Shown here in pieces: positions 19,368-27,921 of a DNA stretch of 64,000 nt. Position numbers and translations under genes: made by a program. Origin of the DNA: Enterococcus silesiacus. Its GTDB lineage: Bacteria; Bacillota; Bacilli; Lactobacillales; Enterococcaceae. How positions within the stretch are numbered: position 1 is the first letter of the stretch; every line of letters starts with the position of its first letter. Below the pieces are notes generated by a model. The model saw only the letters and a program-made list of their open reading frames with translations, was not told where the DNA came from and ran no database searches. The stretch spans positions 1,240,001-1,304,000 of the forward strand of contig CP013614.1 in NCBI GenBank assembly GCA_001465115.1, given 5' to 3'.

Positions 19368-20540
19368 ATGACAGATACATTTACACACAAATGTCCAAAC
19401 TGCGGTGGTCCGCTGTTATTTGATCCTAAAGATCAAAAATTCCACTGTGAATACTGTTTAAGTATCTATACAGAAGATGAAGTCACCACTTATGAAAAAG
19501 CACAAAGAGAAGCACATTTAGAAGCTGACTCTGCTCAAACATCTGAGCCAGAACTAACCTTTTCAGCTGAATCACAAGTTGATGACATGACTCCTGAAGA
19601 AACAGCTGCCTTTAAAGAAGCTAGCGGAACTGACACTATGTCTGAGGATAATTTAGAAGGCGCCATGGAATTATTCGATTGCCCAAGCTGTGGTGCCCAG
19701 ATTGTCACTGAAGCAACAACAGCCGCTACTTATTGTTATTATTGTCACAATCCAGTAGTTTTATCAGGACGCTTGAGTGGCCATTTCCTCCCTGAAAAGG
19801 TTTTACCTTTTGCAATCGAAAAAGAGGAGGCTGTCGAAAAGTTTTTAGCTTGGACCAAGAAAAAATGGTTTATCCCAAAAGACTTTTTCAATAAAGAACA
19901 GATTGATAAAATGACCGGTGTTTATTTCCCTTATTGGGTCGTAGATGCTGAAATCGATGGTCAAATGCATGGGATGGGGACAACGATTCGTGTATGGCGA
20001 ATTGGTGACCTTGAATATACTGAAACAAAACAATTCGATGTTGAACGACAAGGAAAAATTTCATTTAAAGAATTGATCAAAAATGCCCTTTCTAAAAACG
20101 TCCAACAGAAAATGGTTGAAGCAGTTCAGCCCTTTTTATTAGATAAAGCCGTTTCTTTTAAGAGCCAATATTTAGCAGGATTTCAAGCTGAAAAACGTGA
20201 TATTGAATATGAGGCGATCCAAAAAGCCATTCAAGGTGAGTTAAAAGACTACTCTGAATCCTTATTACGCGACACAGCTTCTGGTTATACCACATTAACA
20301 AAATTACGAACAGATATTTCTTTGGACAGTGAAGAAAATCACTATATGTTACTACCGATTTGGGTGGTGACCTATCGAAGCCATGAACAATCTAAAAAAG
20401 TGTACTACTATGCCATGAATGGCCAAACTGGAAAAGTTAGTGGTATTTTACCTGTGAGTTATAAACGTTTAGGCTTATTTACGTTTGGTATTTTTGCCGC
20501 AATCTTAGCTATTTTTCTGATTGGAGGCTGGTTCATATGA
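19368..20540 (+). CDS. Zinc-ribbon membrane protein (YdjG-like)
   Basis: I start at the ATG at 19368 (MTDTFTHKCPNCGG, 390 aa) behind AAAGAAAGGA; the longer reading runs into the intergenic region. A TFIIB-type zinc ribbon CPNCGG...CEYCLS opens the protein, an acidic linker follows (~35-100), then a second ribbon CPSCGAQ...CYYCHNP (~105-135). A mixed domain with the repeated motif 'PYWVVDAEIDG'/'PIWVVTYRS' is next, and one C-terminal membrane helix (~367-388) closes it. This matches B. subtilis YdjG. Its stop overlaps the next start (ATGA), so it is coupled to the TPM gene. Confidence 0.82.
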   Translation: MTDTFTHKCPNCGGPLLFDPKDQKFHCEYCLSIYTEDEVTTYEKAQREAHLEADSAQTSEPELTFSAESQVDDMTPEETAAFKEASGTDTMSEDNLEGAMELFDCPSCGAQIVTEATTAATYCYYCHNPVVLSGRLSGHFLPEKVLPFAIEKEEAVEKFLAWTKKKWFIPKDFFNKEQIDKMTGVYFPYWVVDAEIDGQMHGMGTTIRVWRIGDLEYTETKQFDVERQGKISFKELIKNALSKNVQQKMVEAVQPFLLDKAVSFKSQYLAGFQAEKRDIEYEAIQKAIQGELKDYSESLLRDTASGYTTLTKLRTDISLDSEENHYMLLPIWVVTYRSHEQSKKVYYYAMNGQTGKVSGILPVSYKRLGLFTFGIFAAILAIFLIGGWFI

Positions 20541-21343
20541 GAAAAATCAGTTTTAGTTTTTTGGCTATTCTTTTTCTACTCTTTGGCTTCACGGTAAATG
20601 TGCAGGCAGCACAAGATTCGATTGATGATCAAGCCTCACTATTCACTTTGGAAGAAGTCGCTCAACTCAAAGAGACAATCGCACCCATCGAAGCAAAAAC
20701 GAAAGCACGTGTTTTTATCGTGACAAATACAGATAACGATATGGACTCCGCCAGATTTGCAGATTATTACATGCTGGACCGCATCGGAAAAAATGAAAAT
20801 GGCATTACATTTTATCTGGATATGGCTCAAAGAAAATTTATTATTTCTACTTCTGGAAATATGATTGATTATTTGACTGATAAAAGAATTGAGCAAAGCT
20901 TGGATGCTATCGAACCTAGTATGATCGCTGGAAATTACTTTCAAGCGACTCAAATTTTTCTAGAAAAAACTAGCTATTACTTTGATCAAGGTGTCTCTGG
21001 TGGGCACTATCGAGTTGATACTGAAACTGGAAAAATTACACGCTACAAATCCCTGACTACAACTGAAATCGTTATTGCTTTTGTAGCGGCAATCGTGTTA
21101 AGCGGGATTTTCTTTGCTGTAAGTATTTCGAAATACCAGTTAAAATTTGGCACCTATAAATACCCATTTAGGGAAAAATCTAGCCTCAATTTAACTCGGC
21201 GAAATGATGTTTTAGTTAATTCATTTGTTACGACTCGCCGCATTCCTAGGAATAATTCTAGTGGTGGTGGAGGCTCTGGCGGTGGCAGCAGTACTCATTC
21301 CACTGGTGGCGGAACATTTGGCGGTGGCGGTCGTAGTTTCTAA
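20537..21343 (+). CDS. TPM-domain membrane protein with glycine-rich tail (YdjH/YgcG-like)
   Basis: A 268-aa protein with a cleavable-type signal peptide ending VNVQA-AQD (~24), an extracytoplasmic TPM domain (DDQASLFTLEEVAQLKETI...RVFIVTNTDNDMDSARFADYY, ~27-150), one membrane helix ~176-198, and a cytoplasmic basic region ending in glycine/serine repeats GGGGSGGGSS...GGGRSF. TPM domains are seen in Psb32/YgcG-type proteins of membrane-complex repair and assembly. The overlap with the preceding stop, and the terminator after it, make it the last gene of the trio. Confidence 0.87.
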   Translation: MRKISFSFLAILFLLFGFTVNVQAAQDSIDDQASLFTLEEVAQLKETIAPIEAKTKARVFIVTNTDNDMDSARFADYYMLDRIGKNENGITFYLDMAQRKFIISTSGNMIDYLTDKRIEQSLDAIEPSMIAGNYFQATQIFLEKTSYYFDQGVSGGHYRVDTETGKITRYKSLTTTEIVIAFVAAIVLSGIFFAVSISKYQLKFGTYKYPFREKSSLNLTRRNDVLVNSFVTTRRIPRNNSSGGGGSGGGSSTHSTGGGTFGGGGRSF

Positions 21344-21352
21344 TTCCACATA

Positions 21353-21398
21353 AAAAAAGGAAAGACTCGTATTTTTACGACGGGCTTTCCTTTTTTAT
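21353..21398 (+). terminator. Terminator of the SPFH/zinc-ribbon/TPM operon
   Basis: An imperfect hairpin AAGGAAAG...CTTTCCTT with a T-run on both strands. It also lies just past the decayed leftward gene, so it may have served both. Confidence 0.75.
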
Positions 21399-21399
21399 T

Positions 21400-21676
21400 T
21401 TAGATTTTATTGAACGTCTTTAACACATACGCTTCTGCTTCTTTACTCCAAATACCCGCTGTTTTTTTAATAATTTCAGCCAATTATGGATCATACTCTT
21501 CCATCTCCGTTAATGGAACTAGATTGGAAGAATCTTTTTTTAATTCCGCTTATAATAGCAAATAACTGGTGACAAAATTTTGTCCATTAGTTACACTTTC
21601 AACTAGGGTTTCAGAAGTGAAATCCCACAACGTTTGCTAGCCAGTTTAACTCCAAATCACTGAATATTTTGCTCAT
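21400..21676 (-). pseudogene. Decayed gene, family unknown
   Basis: A start ATG at 21676 with AGGTGG ahead of it opens a frame reading MSKIFSDLELNWLANVVGF, which stops after ~21 codons. One frame over, the sequence continues as SETLVESVTNGQNFVTSYLLL-stop-AELKKDSSNLVPLTEMEEYDP-stop-LAEIIKKTAGIWSKEAEAYV and ends at a TAA at 21400. A ~90-residue protein has thus been broken by one frameshift and two in-frame stops. The intact ribosome site and clean ends suggest recent loss. I do not recognise the family; the pieces look helical and soluble. Confidence 0.6.
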
Positions 21677-21867
21677 TTGGACCACCTCAATGCGAGGAAA
21701 AAATAAAACAGGCTTTTTTCAACAAAATTATCTGAAACAACAAATGTCATCTTGTTATTTAGTGAGATACAAGGTAGTATATAGACAAGTAACCCTGATA
21801 AAACAATTTAGCTGCTATTTAGCTTGGGTCTTCTATAACTATTATTTTATAAAGCGAGGAACTATTG

Positions 21868-22416
21868 ATGAAAAAAATACTACTAAGTTTAGGTTTATTA
21901 ACGGTATGTGGCTTAACATTAGCTGCTTGTAGCGACAACAGTAATTCGGCAGATAGTAAAAAAGCGGATAGTACCGCAACATCAAAAAAAAAATCTGAAG
22001 ATGTTTACTTTAAAGATGACACGTTGAAAATTGATATGGCGACACTCAAGATCCTTTCTACCGAAGTGTTACCCGCCGATGAAAGCCTATTTAGAGAAAA
22101 ACCTCAACTAGCAATTACTTACGAAGTCACAAACGATAGCCAGGAGCCAATTTCTGCTTCTACTGTTTGGATTGCTTGTATGGGCTTGACGCAAGAGGCT
22201 CAAGATACCATCAATAAATTAAACGTTGGGATGACACCGCAAGATGAAAAATTTACGGAATACACAGAACATCAACTGGATGATATCAAACCCGGTGGTA
22301 CAGCAAAAGCCATCATCTCTTATGACTTAGATGATACCGAAACTCCTGTTATTTTAAAAGCAAATCAAGGGATGGCCGGAAAAGAACTTGGAGAGAAAAC
22401 AATTAACTTAAAATAA
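21868..22416 (+). CDS. DUF5067-type lipoprotein
   Basis: A 182-aa surface lipoprotein. The signal peptide ends in the lipobox LAAC (cysteine ~20), followed by a Ser/Asn/Lys-rich flexible linker. An immunoglobulin-like domain ~50-180 then begins YFKDDTLKIDMATLKIL and contains ITYEVTNDSQEPISAST and IKPGGTAKAIISYDL, the pattern of DUF5067 proteins. I start at the ATG at 21868, behind GCGAGGA. The function is unknown; relatives are common in enterococci and lactobacilli. Single-gene unit with its own terminator. Confidence 0.85.
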   Translation: MKKILLSLGLLTVCGLTLAACSDNSNSADSKKADSTATSKKKSEDVYFKDDTLKIDMATLKILSTEVLPADESLFREKPQLAITYEVTNDSQEPISASTVWIACMGLTQEAQDTINKLNVGMTPQDEKFTEYTEHQLDDIKPGGTAKAIISYDLDDTETPVILKANQGMAGKELGEKTINLK

Positions 22417-22438
22417 ACGTCGATGTTACGGTACCAAC

Positions 22439-22491
22439 TTAAAAATCGGCACAACAATCACTACATCCATGATTGTTATGCCGATTTTTTA
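22439..22491. terminator. Bidirectional terminator between the lipoprotein and monooxygenase genes
   Basis: A long stem, AAAAATCGGCA-C-AACAATCA against TGATTGTT-A-TGCCGATTTTT, with T-runs on both strands between convergent genes. Confidence 0.85.
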
Positions 22492-22511
22492 TATGTTCAA
22501 AAAAATAATCT

Positions 22512-22808
22512 TTAGACATCGCTTAAAAAGGGCTTCATTCGCAAAAATGTGTTTTCTTCTCGAATAAATTGATTGATTTGTGGTACTAATCTTTTAAAGT
22601 GCTCTGATTCAACATGGTTGTTCAAAGCCTCCTCATCTGGCCATTCTTCAATGAAAATAAAATGACCAGGATCCGTTTGATCAATGAATAAATCGTATGC
22701 GATACATTGTGGTTCATTTTTAGTTTTTTCTACTAATTCTTTATATAAAGGCATTACTTTTGAAATGTATTCCACTTTAATATAATCTTCCGCAATCAAT
22801 TTTAGCAC
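22512..22808 (-). CDS. ABM-family (YgiN-like) monooxygenase
   Basis: A 98-aa dimeric ferredoxin-like antibiotic-biosynthesis-monooxygenase domain. IAEDYIKVEYISKVMPLYKELVEKTKNEPQCIAYDLF covers strand 1 to strand 2, then IFIEEWPDEEALNNHVESEHFKRLVP, in which the W-x-(D/S)-x-x-x-(L/F)-x-x-H pattern is the family hallmark. I start at the GTG at 22808 (MLKLIAEDY) because GGGG lies 8 bases upstream and YgiN-type proteins start at this strand; a TTG eight codons earlier is possible. The substrate may be a quinol or related aromatic; not determinable. Confidence 0.85.
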   Translation of the reverse strand: MLKLIAEDYIKVEYISKVMPLYKELVEKTKNEPQCIAYDLFIDQTDPGHFIFIEEWPDEEALNNHVESEHFKRLVPQINQFIREENTFLRMKPFLSDV

Positions 22809-23006
22809 CTGATTTTCCCCTACTTTCTTCAATAATGATTTTTGAGTAAAATGAAAAATTTTAGTAACCTTGTTCTATTACCTATTCAATCAAACGTATG
22901 AACGCTTTCATTCGTGTTTGTATACAAATAAATAGTTTTCAAATATAAAGCCTGATAAACAGTTGGAGCAGAAGCAGCTCCTTTAGAGTTACTTCTGCTC
23001 TCAACC

Positions 23007-23291
23007 TTATTCAGGTGTCCCAATCAAAGCAATATAGCTATCTATGTTAACGATGCGCATGTGTTTTACGTCAAATTGACCTCTACTATTATAGTTTCCT
23101 TTTACCTCGATTTCATATTGGTGCATCGGTAACGATAAAACGTACTTGGCAAATGGTTTATTTCTGATTACACAATTAATACAGATATCATTTTCCCAAA
23201 TTAACATTCCCGTTATAGCATACGGCTTTTCTTTAAACACCTTGATATGGGTTAGTAATCCTATGTGAGTATCCATATCTTTATGATACAC
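23007..23291 (-). CDS. Hypothetical protein, up to 94 aa
   Basis: A frame with plausible coding composition, alternating hydrophobic and polar residues (YVLSLPMHQYEIEVKGNYNSRGQFDVKHMRIVNI) suggesting a small beta-barrel, such as an OB or PilZ-like fold. The start is doubtful: neither the GTG at 23291 nor the ATG five codons later has a good ribosome site. No family recognised. An inverted repeat GGAGCAGAAG/CTTCTGCTC lies just past its end (22963-22999), without a clear T-run. Confidence 0.55.
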   Translation of the reverse strand: MYHKDMDTHIGLLTHIKVFKEKPYAITGMLIWENDICINCVIRNKPFAKYVLSLPMHQYEIEVKGNYNSRGQFDVKHMRIVNIDSYIALIGTPE

Positions 23292-23392
23292 GAATTTTTT
23301 TCAATGTCTACTCTCATGTTTCTACAAATTCATATTACAGCCTAAATCTAAATACTTTTTCTATCTCTTTTGCTATTTTAAGCAAAATAAAA

Positions 23393-23512
23393 AGGCCTAG
23401 CAGCCTTGGCAACTCAGTTATTCAATTCAGACACATGGCGGCACCTACTTAGTGCTGCTTCCTTCCGGATCTGACACGCTTCGTAAGCCCACCATTGTCC
23501 TAGCCTTTCGGC
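23393..23512 (-). ncRNA. ffs: Signal recognition particle RNA (small bacterial type)
   Basis: On the minus strand the invariant SRP loop region GTCAGATCCGGAAGGAAGCAG lies at ~23455-23475, with the GNAR tetraloop and asymmetric loop that bind Ffh. Flanking arms pair GGCTAG near 23505 with CTAGGCC near 23399. A T-run (TTTTTATTTT) ends it near 23393. The size, ~115 nt, is that of the short SRP RNA without an Alu domain. It lies just downstream of tadA on the same strand. Confidence 0.93.
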
Positions 23513-23545
23513 AAGATTTAGTATACCGCATTTTTTGCCACTTGG

Positions 23546-24058
23546 CTAGTCTTTCTTTTGTTTTTTTAAAACTTTCTTCTCATCCCGAAGTTTTCGGAAG
23601 AAATTTGAGAGCAACGTACCGCATTCCTGTTCCAAAATGCCAGATTCTACATATGCTACGTGATTGAAACGCTCATCTTTCAATAAATTCATCAGTGTTC
23701 CAGCTGTGCCGCCTTTTGGATCTTTCGCTCCATAATAAACCTCATTGACTCTAGACAGGATCATCGCACCACTACACATCGGGCATGGCTCTAATGTGAC
23801 AAACAATTGCGCTCTTTCTAAACGCCAATTTTCAATAGTCGCACAGGCTTGTTTGATCGCAAACATTTCAGCGTGTGCTGTTGCATCTTGGCTTTGCTCC
23901 CTGAGGTTGTGTCCGCGGCCAATAATTTTCCCGTCTAAAACAACGATTGCCCCAATCGGCACTTCTTTGATTGCTTCAGCTTTTTTAGCTTCGTTAACAG
24001 CCTCCAGCATAAACGCTTCTTTTTCTTCTATAGTTAGATTACTCATCTTTTCATTCAA
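23546..24058 (-). CDS. tadA: tRNA-specific adenosine deaminase
   Basis: A 170-aa zinc deaminase that converts A34 of tRNA-Arg(ACG) to inosine. The zinc ligands and proton shuttle are H62-A-E64 and P-C92-P-M-C95, in the contexts DATAHAEMFAI and VTLEPCPMCSGAMI. The C-terminal tail is lysine-rich (DEKKVLKKQKKD), suited to tRNA binding. A second ATG four codons in has an equally weak ribosome site, so the start could be 24046. The SRP RNA follows, as in other lactic acid bacteria. Confidence 0.95.
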   Translation of the reverse strand: MNEKMSNLTIEEKEAFMLEAVNEAKKAEAIKEVPIGAIVVLDGKIIGRGHNLREQSQDATAHAEMFAIKQACATIENWRLERAQLFVTLEPCPMCSGAMILSRVNEVYYGAKDPKGGTAGTLMNLLKDERFNHVAYVESGILEQECGTLLSNFFRKLRDEKKVLKKQKKD

Positions 24059-24127
24059 GCGATTTCCGCCTCTCGTTCTTTATCCTTTTGTCTTATTCAT
24101 GGTACAATAAACAAGTGAGGTGTGTCT

Positions 24128-24982
24128 ATGACTATTGAAGAATTAATCAAATTATATCCTACTGGAAAAGTCCAACAAACAAAAGCAGGCAATAACGCTC
24201 TTTCATTGCCGATCGCTGGAAGTTATTTTATTATTGCAAAAGACTCATTAAAAGAAACTGAAATTCGTTTGTTACAACAACTATTCCCTGAGAAAAAATA
24301 TCCTATCAATCAAAACAAACATCCTTGGTTTGATTACTTGTTCAATCAAGCAGCTATCGACATTGAAGGAACATTCCGTATCCTGCAGTTTCAACTCAAA
24401 AAACCAAAGGAATTTTTACAAACAGAATGGGAAAATAGCATCAAGGAAATTTTCCCAGAGCTCTGCGACTTCTTTTTTATCAGCGAAAATGATGGCGCTT
24501 TAATCGAGCGCTATAGCAAAAATCATTATGCATTAGAAGAGTTGGAAAGTATTTTTTTGACATTGGATGCAGATTTTGATTCTTCCACAGTCGTTTTTGT
24601 TGGCAGTTTTTTTCCTGTTAATGAACTTTTATATAAACTCTTTCAAGAAGAGCAGCAGATTTTTAAAACAGAGGCAGATACTCTTCGTGGTAAATCAACT
24701 TTTTCGCTAACAGATGTTGCCTTACATTATTTTACAAAAGATGCTATGGAAAAAAGTTTGATCATTCAAACATTTGGCAAACAGCTCATTTTAACAAATG
24801 AAATACAAAAGATCATCCTTTCTCTTTGGCGTAATCAGGGAAATATTAGCTCAGCGGCTAAAGATTTATACATGCACCGCAATACACTTCATTATCGTTT
24901 GGAGAAATTTTACGAACAAACCGGTCTCTCCTTAAAACGGATGGACGATCTTGTATTTTGTTATTTACTGATCACGAAATAA
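24128..24982 (+). CDS. PucR/CdaR-type helix-turn-helix regulator
   Basis: A 284-aa protein whose last ~60 residues form the PucR C-terminal HTH: NISSAAKDLYMHRNTLHYRLEKFYEQTG, where the RNTLxYRL turn is the family signature. The first ~200 residues are an unrecognised sensor domain with no membrane segment. I start at the ATG at 24128 with AGGTG upstream; the GTG six bases earlier lacks spacing. Target genes are unknown; family members respond to purine, sugar-diacid or amino-acid metabolites. It is divergent from tadA. Confidence 0.82.
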   Translation: MTIEELIKLYPTGKVQQTKAGNNALSLPIAGSYFIIAKDSLKETEIRLLQQLFPEKKYPINQNKHPWFDYLFNQAAIDIEGTFRILQFQLKKPKEFLQTEWENSIKEIFPELCDFFFISENDGALIERYSKNHYALEELESIFLTLDADFDSSTVVFVGSFFPVNELLYKLFQEEQQIFKTEADTLRGKSTFSLTDVALHYFTKDAMEKSLIIQTFGKQLILTNEIQKIILSLWRNQGNISSAAKDLYMHRNTLHYRLEKFYEQTGLSLKRMDDLVFCYLLITK

Positions 24983-24983
24983 A

Positions 24984-25030
24984 AAAAGGGGCTAAGACAC
25001 AACTCTTCGAGTTATGTCTTAGCCCCTTAA
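24984..25030. terminator. Terminator between convergent genes
   Basis: A 20-bp stem (24986-25005 with 25009-25028) with one mismatch and a TTC loop. The stronger T-run is on the minus strand, after the 25061 gene. It closely resembles the purB terminator in size and in its ATAACTC-type loop neck. Confidence 0.85.
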
Positions 25031-25060
25031 AAGTCGAATATTCATAGTAAGGACTACATT

Positions 25061-25396
25061 TTACATCATTTCTTCAACAAAACTAGCTAAACGATCTTTT
25101 AAATTTTCAGTATTGTCTTTCAAAGATTCCCCATAAGAGGAGATTTTTTTTCTGCCATCTTTGACTTTACCTAAAACGTTCATCATAGAATCAAGCTCGT
25201 CATCAGATAAATCATCAACAATTCCAAGTAATTTTTCATTACCGCCAAATTTATCATTTACGAATTTTTTCGCTTTAAAACGATTTGATACATGATAAAC
25301 CTTTTTAACGATTTTCTCAGACGCAATGACTGCTACTGAAACGCTTGCCACCGCAGCAATACTTAAACCAATACTAATTTTTGTAGATGTTTTCAT
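25061..25396 (-). CDS. Small membrane-anchored protein of unknown function
   Basis: A 111-aa protein that starts at the ATG at 25396, spaced correctly from GAGGAGG; the upstream ATG in the same frame is part of the ribosome site region. It has one N-terminal helix (ISIGLSIAAVASVSVAVIA, ~6-24) and a lysine-rich stalk (KKVYHVSNRFKAKKFVND). The acidic/basic helices that follow include the DLSDDELDSMMNVLGKVKDGRKK segment and a C-terminal coiled-coil-like stretch. No known family; the domain probably faces the cytoplasm or the wall, depending on topology. Confidence 0.75.
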   Translation of the reverse strand: MKTSTKISIGLSIAAVASVSVAVIASEKIVKKVYHVSNRFKAKKFVNDKFGGNEKLLGIVDDLSDDELDSMMNVLGKVKDGRKKISSYGESLKDNTENLKDRLASFVEEMM

Positions 25397-25478
25397 TCTT
25401 TTCAGCCTCCTCATATTATCTAATCTTATGATACCATACTCTTAAAAATTGAGGTAATAAAACAAAAGCTCAAGGTTT

Positions 25479-26183
25479 TTAATCCCGGCGATTATTGCCA
25501 CCAAATAAAATAATTAAACGAAGTAATTGTAAAAATGTAGCCAAAGCTGCTGCGACATACGTCAACGCTGCTGCAAATAAAACTTTTCTGGCCATCGGTA
25601 CTTCTTCTTCTGTCAAAATATTGCCGTCTGACAAAATTTTCAATGCTCTCCGTGACGCATTGAACTCCACTGGTAGAGTCACTAATTGGAACAGCAACGC
25701 CAATGAAAAAGCTAATATGCCAATATTGATCAATGTTTGGTTCCAGCTAAGTAGCACACCGACTAAAATAATCGGAAATGACAACGCAGAGCCAAAATTA
25801 GCGACAGGAACGATCGCCGCTCTAATTTTTAAAGGGCTATATCCAGTATGATCTTGAACTGCATGTCCACACTCATGTGCAGCAACGCCAATAGCTGCAA
25901 CGGATGTCGACTGCGCTGTTGCTTCTGATAAACTCAGCATCTTATTGCCAGAATTATAATTATCAGTCAAATCACCAGCAATTTGCTGAACGCCAACGTT
26001 GTTGATCTGTTCTTTTTCCAATATATATTGGGCTGCTTTTGTCCCTGTCACATTGTTGCGACTTTGAATTTTGTCATATTTTTTAAAGGTGCTATTTACA
26101 TAAGCAGATGCTGCTAATGAAATCAACAACCCCGCAATTACTAAAATGTATGTTGGATCGAATACTGCATAAAAAGGCATCAT
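25479..26183 (-). CDS. Membrane zinc metallopeptidase (YugP family)
   Basis: A 234-aa integral membrane protein with an N-terminal helix ~10-28 and three C-terminal helices. The metal-binding HECGH motif is at 103-107 within AAIGVAAHECGHAVQDHTGY, typical of the Zn_peptidase_2 (YugP) family. The third ligand probably lies in the VEFNASRRA segment (~170-180), as in the family. A housekeeping membrane protease of unknown substrate. Single-gene unit on the minus strand. Confidence 0.92.
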   Translation of the reverse strand: MMPFYAVFDPTYILVIAGLLISLAASAYVNSTFKKYDKIQSRNNVTGTKAAQYILEKEQINNVGVQQIAGDLTDNYNSGNKMLSLSEATAQSTSVAAIGVAAHECGHAVQDHTGYSPLKIRAAIVPVANFGSALSFPIILVGVLLSWNQTLINIGILAFSLALLFQLVTLPVEFNASRRALKILSDGNILTEEEVPMARKVLFAAALTYVAAALATFLQLLRLIILFGGNNRRD

Positions 26184-26366
26184 TTTCTCTTCCCCCTATT
26201 CTTTTCTATATTGTATCATGAGTTTCTAAAAAAAGTATAACTATAACTTGACGATTTTATGAACTCTAACAAATGTTCCTTCTAACAAAACTGTCACATT
26301 ATTTTAAGTTATTTCAATGGCATCTGTATTAAAAAAAAGGCATACTATATTTAAGAGGTGATGATA

Positions 26367-26726
26367 TTGAAAAAACTATTGCTTTTGATTTTGCCATTCG
26401 TACTTTTAACAGCAGGTATTTTGTTTGGTTATAATTACTACTTCGGCGGCAAAGATTTCTATACTCGAGTCGGTGAACCAACCGAAATAAAAACGGGCAT
26501 ATTTTCAAATGGTGAAAAATACACGGAATACGACTATAAACAAGCCGTTTTTAATAAAAAAGGGGAAAAAGATATTCAAATACTGAGAGAAATTAGAGCT
26601 AACCCTCTACGAATTAATGCGTATTTAAAATTAAAAATAAATCCGAGAAAAGGCGTACTCAGTTGGGAAGAAATCCCTGAAAAAGAGATTCCTAAAAAAG
26701 CCCTCGAACAGCTAACCGGTCAATAA
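26367..26726 (+). CDS. YxeA family secreted/membrane protein (DUF1093)
   Basis: A ~119-aa protein. The hydrophobic N-terminus (KKLLLLILPFVLLTAGILFGYNYY) works as signal or anchor. The OB-like YxeA domain follows: DFYTRVGEPTEIKTG, YTEYDYKQAVFNKKGEKDIQI, LRINAYLKLKINPRKGVLSWEEI, with the usual C-terminal KKALEQL. I favour the TTG at 26367 as start because AGAGGTG lies 6 bases ahead; an ATG at 26361 abuts the ribosome site. YxeA proteins are widespread in Firmicutes with unknown role. Confidence 0.88.
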   Translation: MKKLLLLILPFVLLTAGILFGYNYYFGGKDFYTRVGEPTEIKTGIFSNGEKYTEYDYKQAVFNKKGEKDIQILREIRANPLRINAYLKLKINPRKGVLSWEEIPEKEIPKKALEQLTGQ

Positions 26727-26734
26727 TATAACAT

Positions 26735-26781
26735 AAAGAGCCTCAAACAAAACCGATGTTTAGTTTTGTTTGAGGCTCTTT
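26735..26781. terminator. Bidirectional terminator after the YxeA gene
   Basis: A perfect 19-bp stem (26735-26753 with 26763-26781) flanked by A- and T-rich ends. Confidence 0.88.
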
Positions 26782-26845
26782 GATTCAGTGAAAAATAACT
26801 TTTCCACTCTAATTCTCATGCTTACATCATTTTATTTTTTTGTGT

Positions 26846-27850
26846 TTACAACTGATTGCTGATTTTTTCAATATTTTTCAATACAATAGAAACTGTGCCA
26901 TCTGGATTATTAACAAATTCGATTAGATCTCCATTGCGATAAACTTCAAGCGGTACAATCAACTCAATACCATTGCTCATTTTTAATTTTTGTTTACCAA
27001 ATTTTTTCTCTGAAATTTCTCTTGCTTCACGAACTGGCGGTGTTTTATCAACAAATTTTGATTCATTGACCTCTTCTTGATACGCCATCCGTGCTGAAAC
27101 ATTTTCCTTAAAAACCAGTTCAGCGACTTGTTCATTATCAATCGTTCCAGTTTCCTCGATACTTTCATAAACCGCTTCTTTAACAGAAGCAATTAGTTCA
27201 AACTCATCTTCATTGAACTTTTTACCGATGCGTTTCACTGCTTTTTTGATTTCTTTCATGTTTTCTTCAATAGAAGGAGCCGGCTGTGACTCAATCACTT
27301 TTTCAGAAAAATACCAGACTTTTTCCCCAGAGAACTCATAGCGTTTTTCTAACAACTCATACGCTAATGTATCTAAATTAACCGTCATTCCTTCATCTGG
27401 TTTTTGTGATTTAGACGGCAGAATTGCCCGATTGATGATCAGCTTATTGTAGACTGCATCCTCTTCATAGTCCACATAATGTGTGTAGCTTTCTTTGTAA
27501 TTCAACTTAATCATTGCTAAATGCATCACTGTATCTAGCTCATACAAAATAAAAAGAACATCCGCACTCGGCGCATCCTCACTACCTGAATAAACATCAT
27601 ACCAATGCTGAGCTAATTGCTGACTTTTTTGAACAAAGTCATTGGGAATCCCACGCATCTTATCAACAAATGCGCTTTCTTCCGCTAAAATACCTGTTTT
27701 AGTTTGCGCAGTCGAGAGCTTTGTAATTTTGCTTGTAAGATAAACACGAATATACTCAGTTGTTAAATCTAGCTCTTTCGCCGAAAACACTGGCGTTCCA
27801 GTTTCACGATCAATAATGTGTAAAATTGCACTTTTTAAATAAATATCCAT
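26846..27850 (-). CDS. 37-kDa nucleoid-associated protein family (NdpA/YejK-like)
   Basis: A 334-aa soluble protein. The first residues, MDIYLKSAILHIIDRETGTPVFSAKELDL, and the central LFILYELDT...NYKESYTHYVDYEE and INRAILPSKSQKPDEGM match the nucleoid-associated NA37/YejK family. The C-terminal part is a lysine/glutamate-rich segment followed by a small beta domain. Members bind DNA in Gram-negatives; the Firmicute proteins are less studied. Its leader contains the 118-bp tandem hairpin repeats. Confidence 0.85.
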   Translation of the reverse strand: MDIYLKSAILHIIDRETGTPVFSAKELDLTTEYIRVYLTSKITKLSTAQTKTGILAEESAFVDKMRGIPNDFVQKSQQLAQHWYDVYSGSEDAPSADVLFILYELDTVMHLAMIKLNYKESYTHYVDYEEDAVYNKLIINRAILPSKSQKPDEGMTVNLDTLAYELLEKRYEFSGEKVWYFSEKVIESQPAPSIEENMKEIKKAVKRIGKKFNEDEFELIASVKEAVYESIEETGTIDNEQVAELVFKENVSARMAYQEEVNESKFVDKTPPVREAREISEKKFGKQKLKMSNGIELIVPLEVYRNGDLIEFVNNPDGTVSIVLKNIEKISNQL

Positions 27851-27921
27851 CTATCATTCTCCCTTTTCTTAAACCCTATTTAGTCTACCCGAAAGAACCA
27901 AAAAAGCCAACTATTATTATT

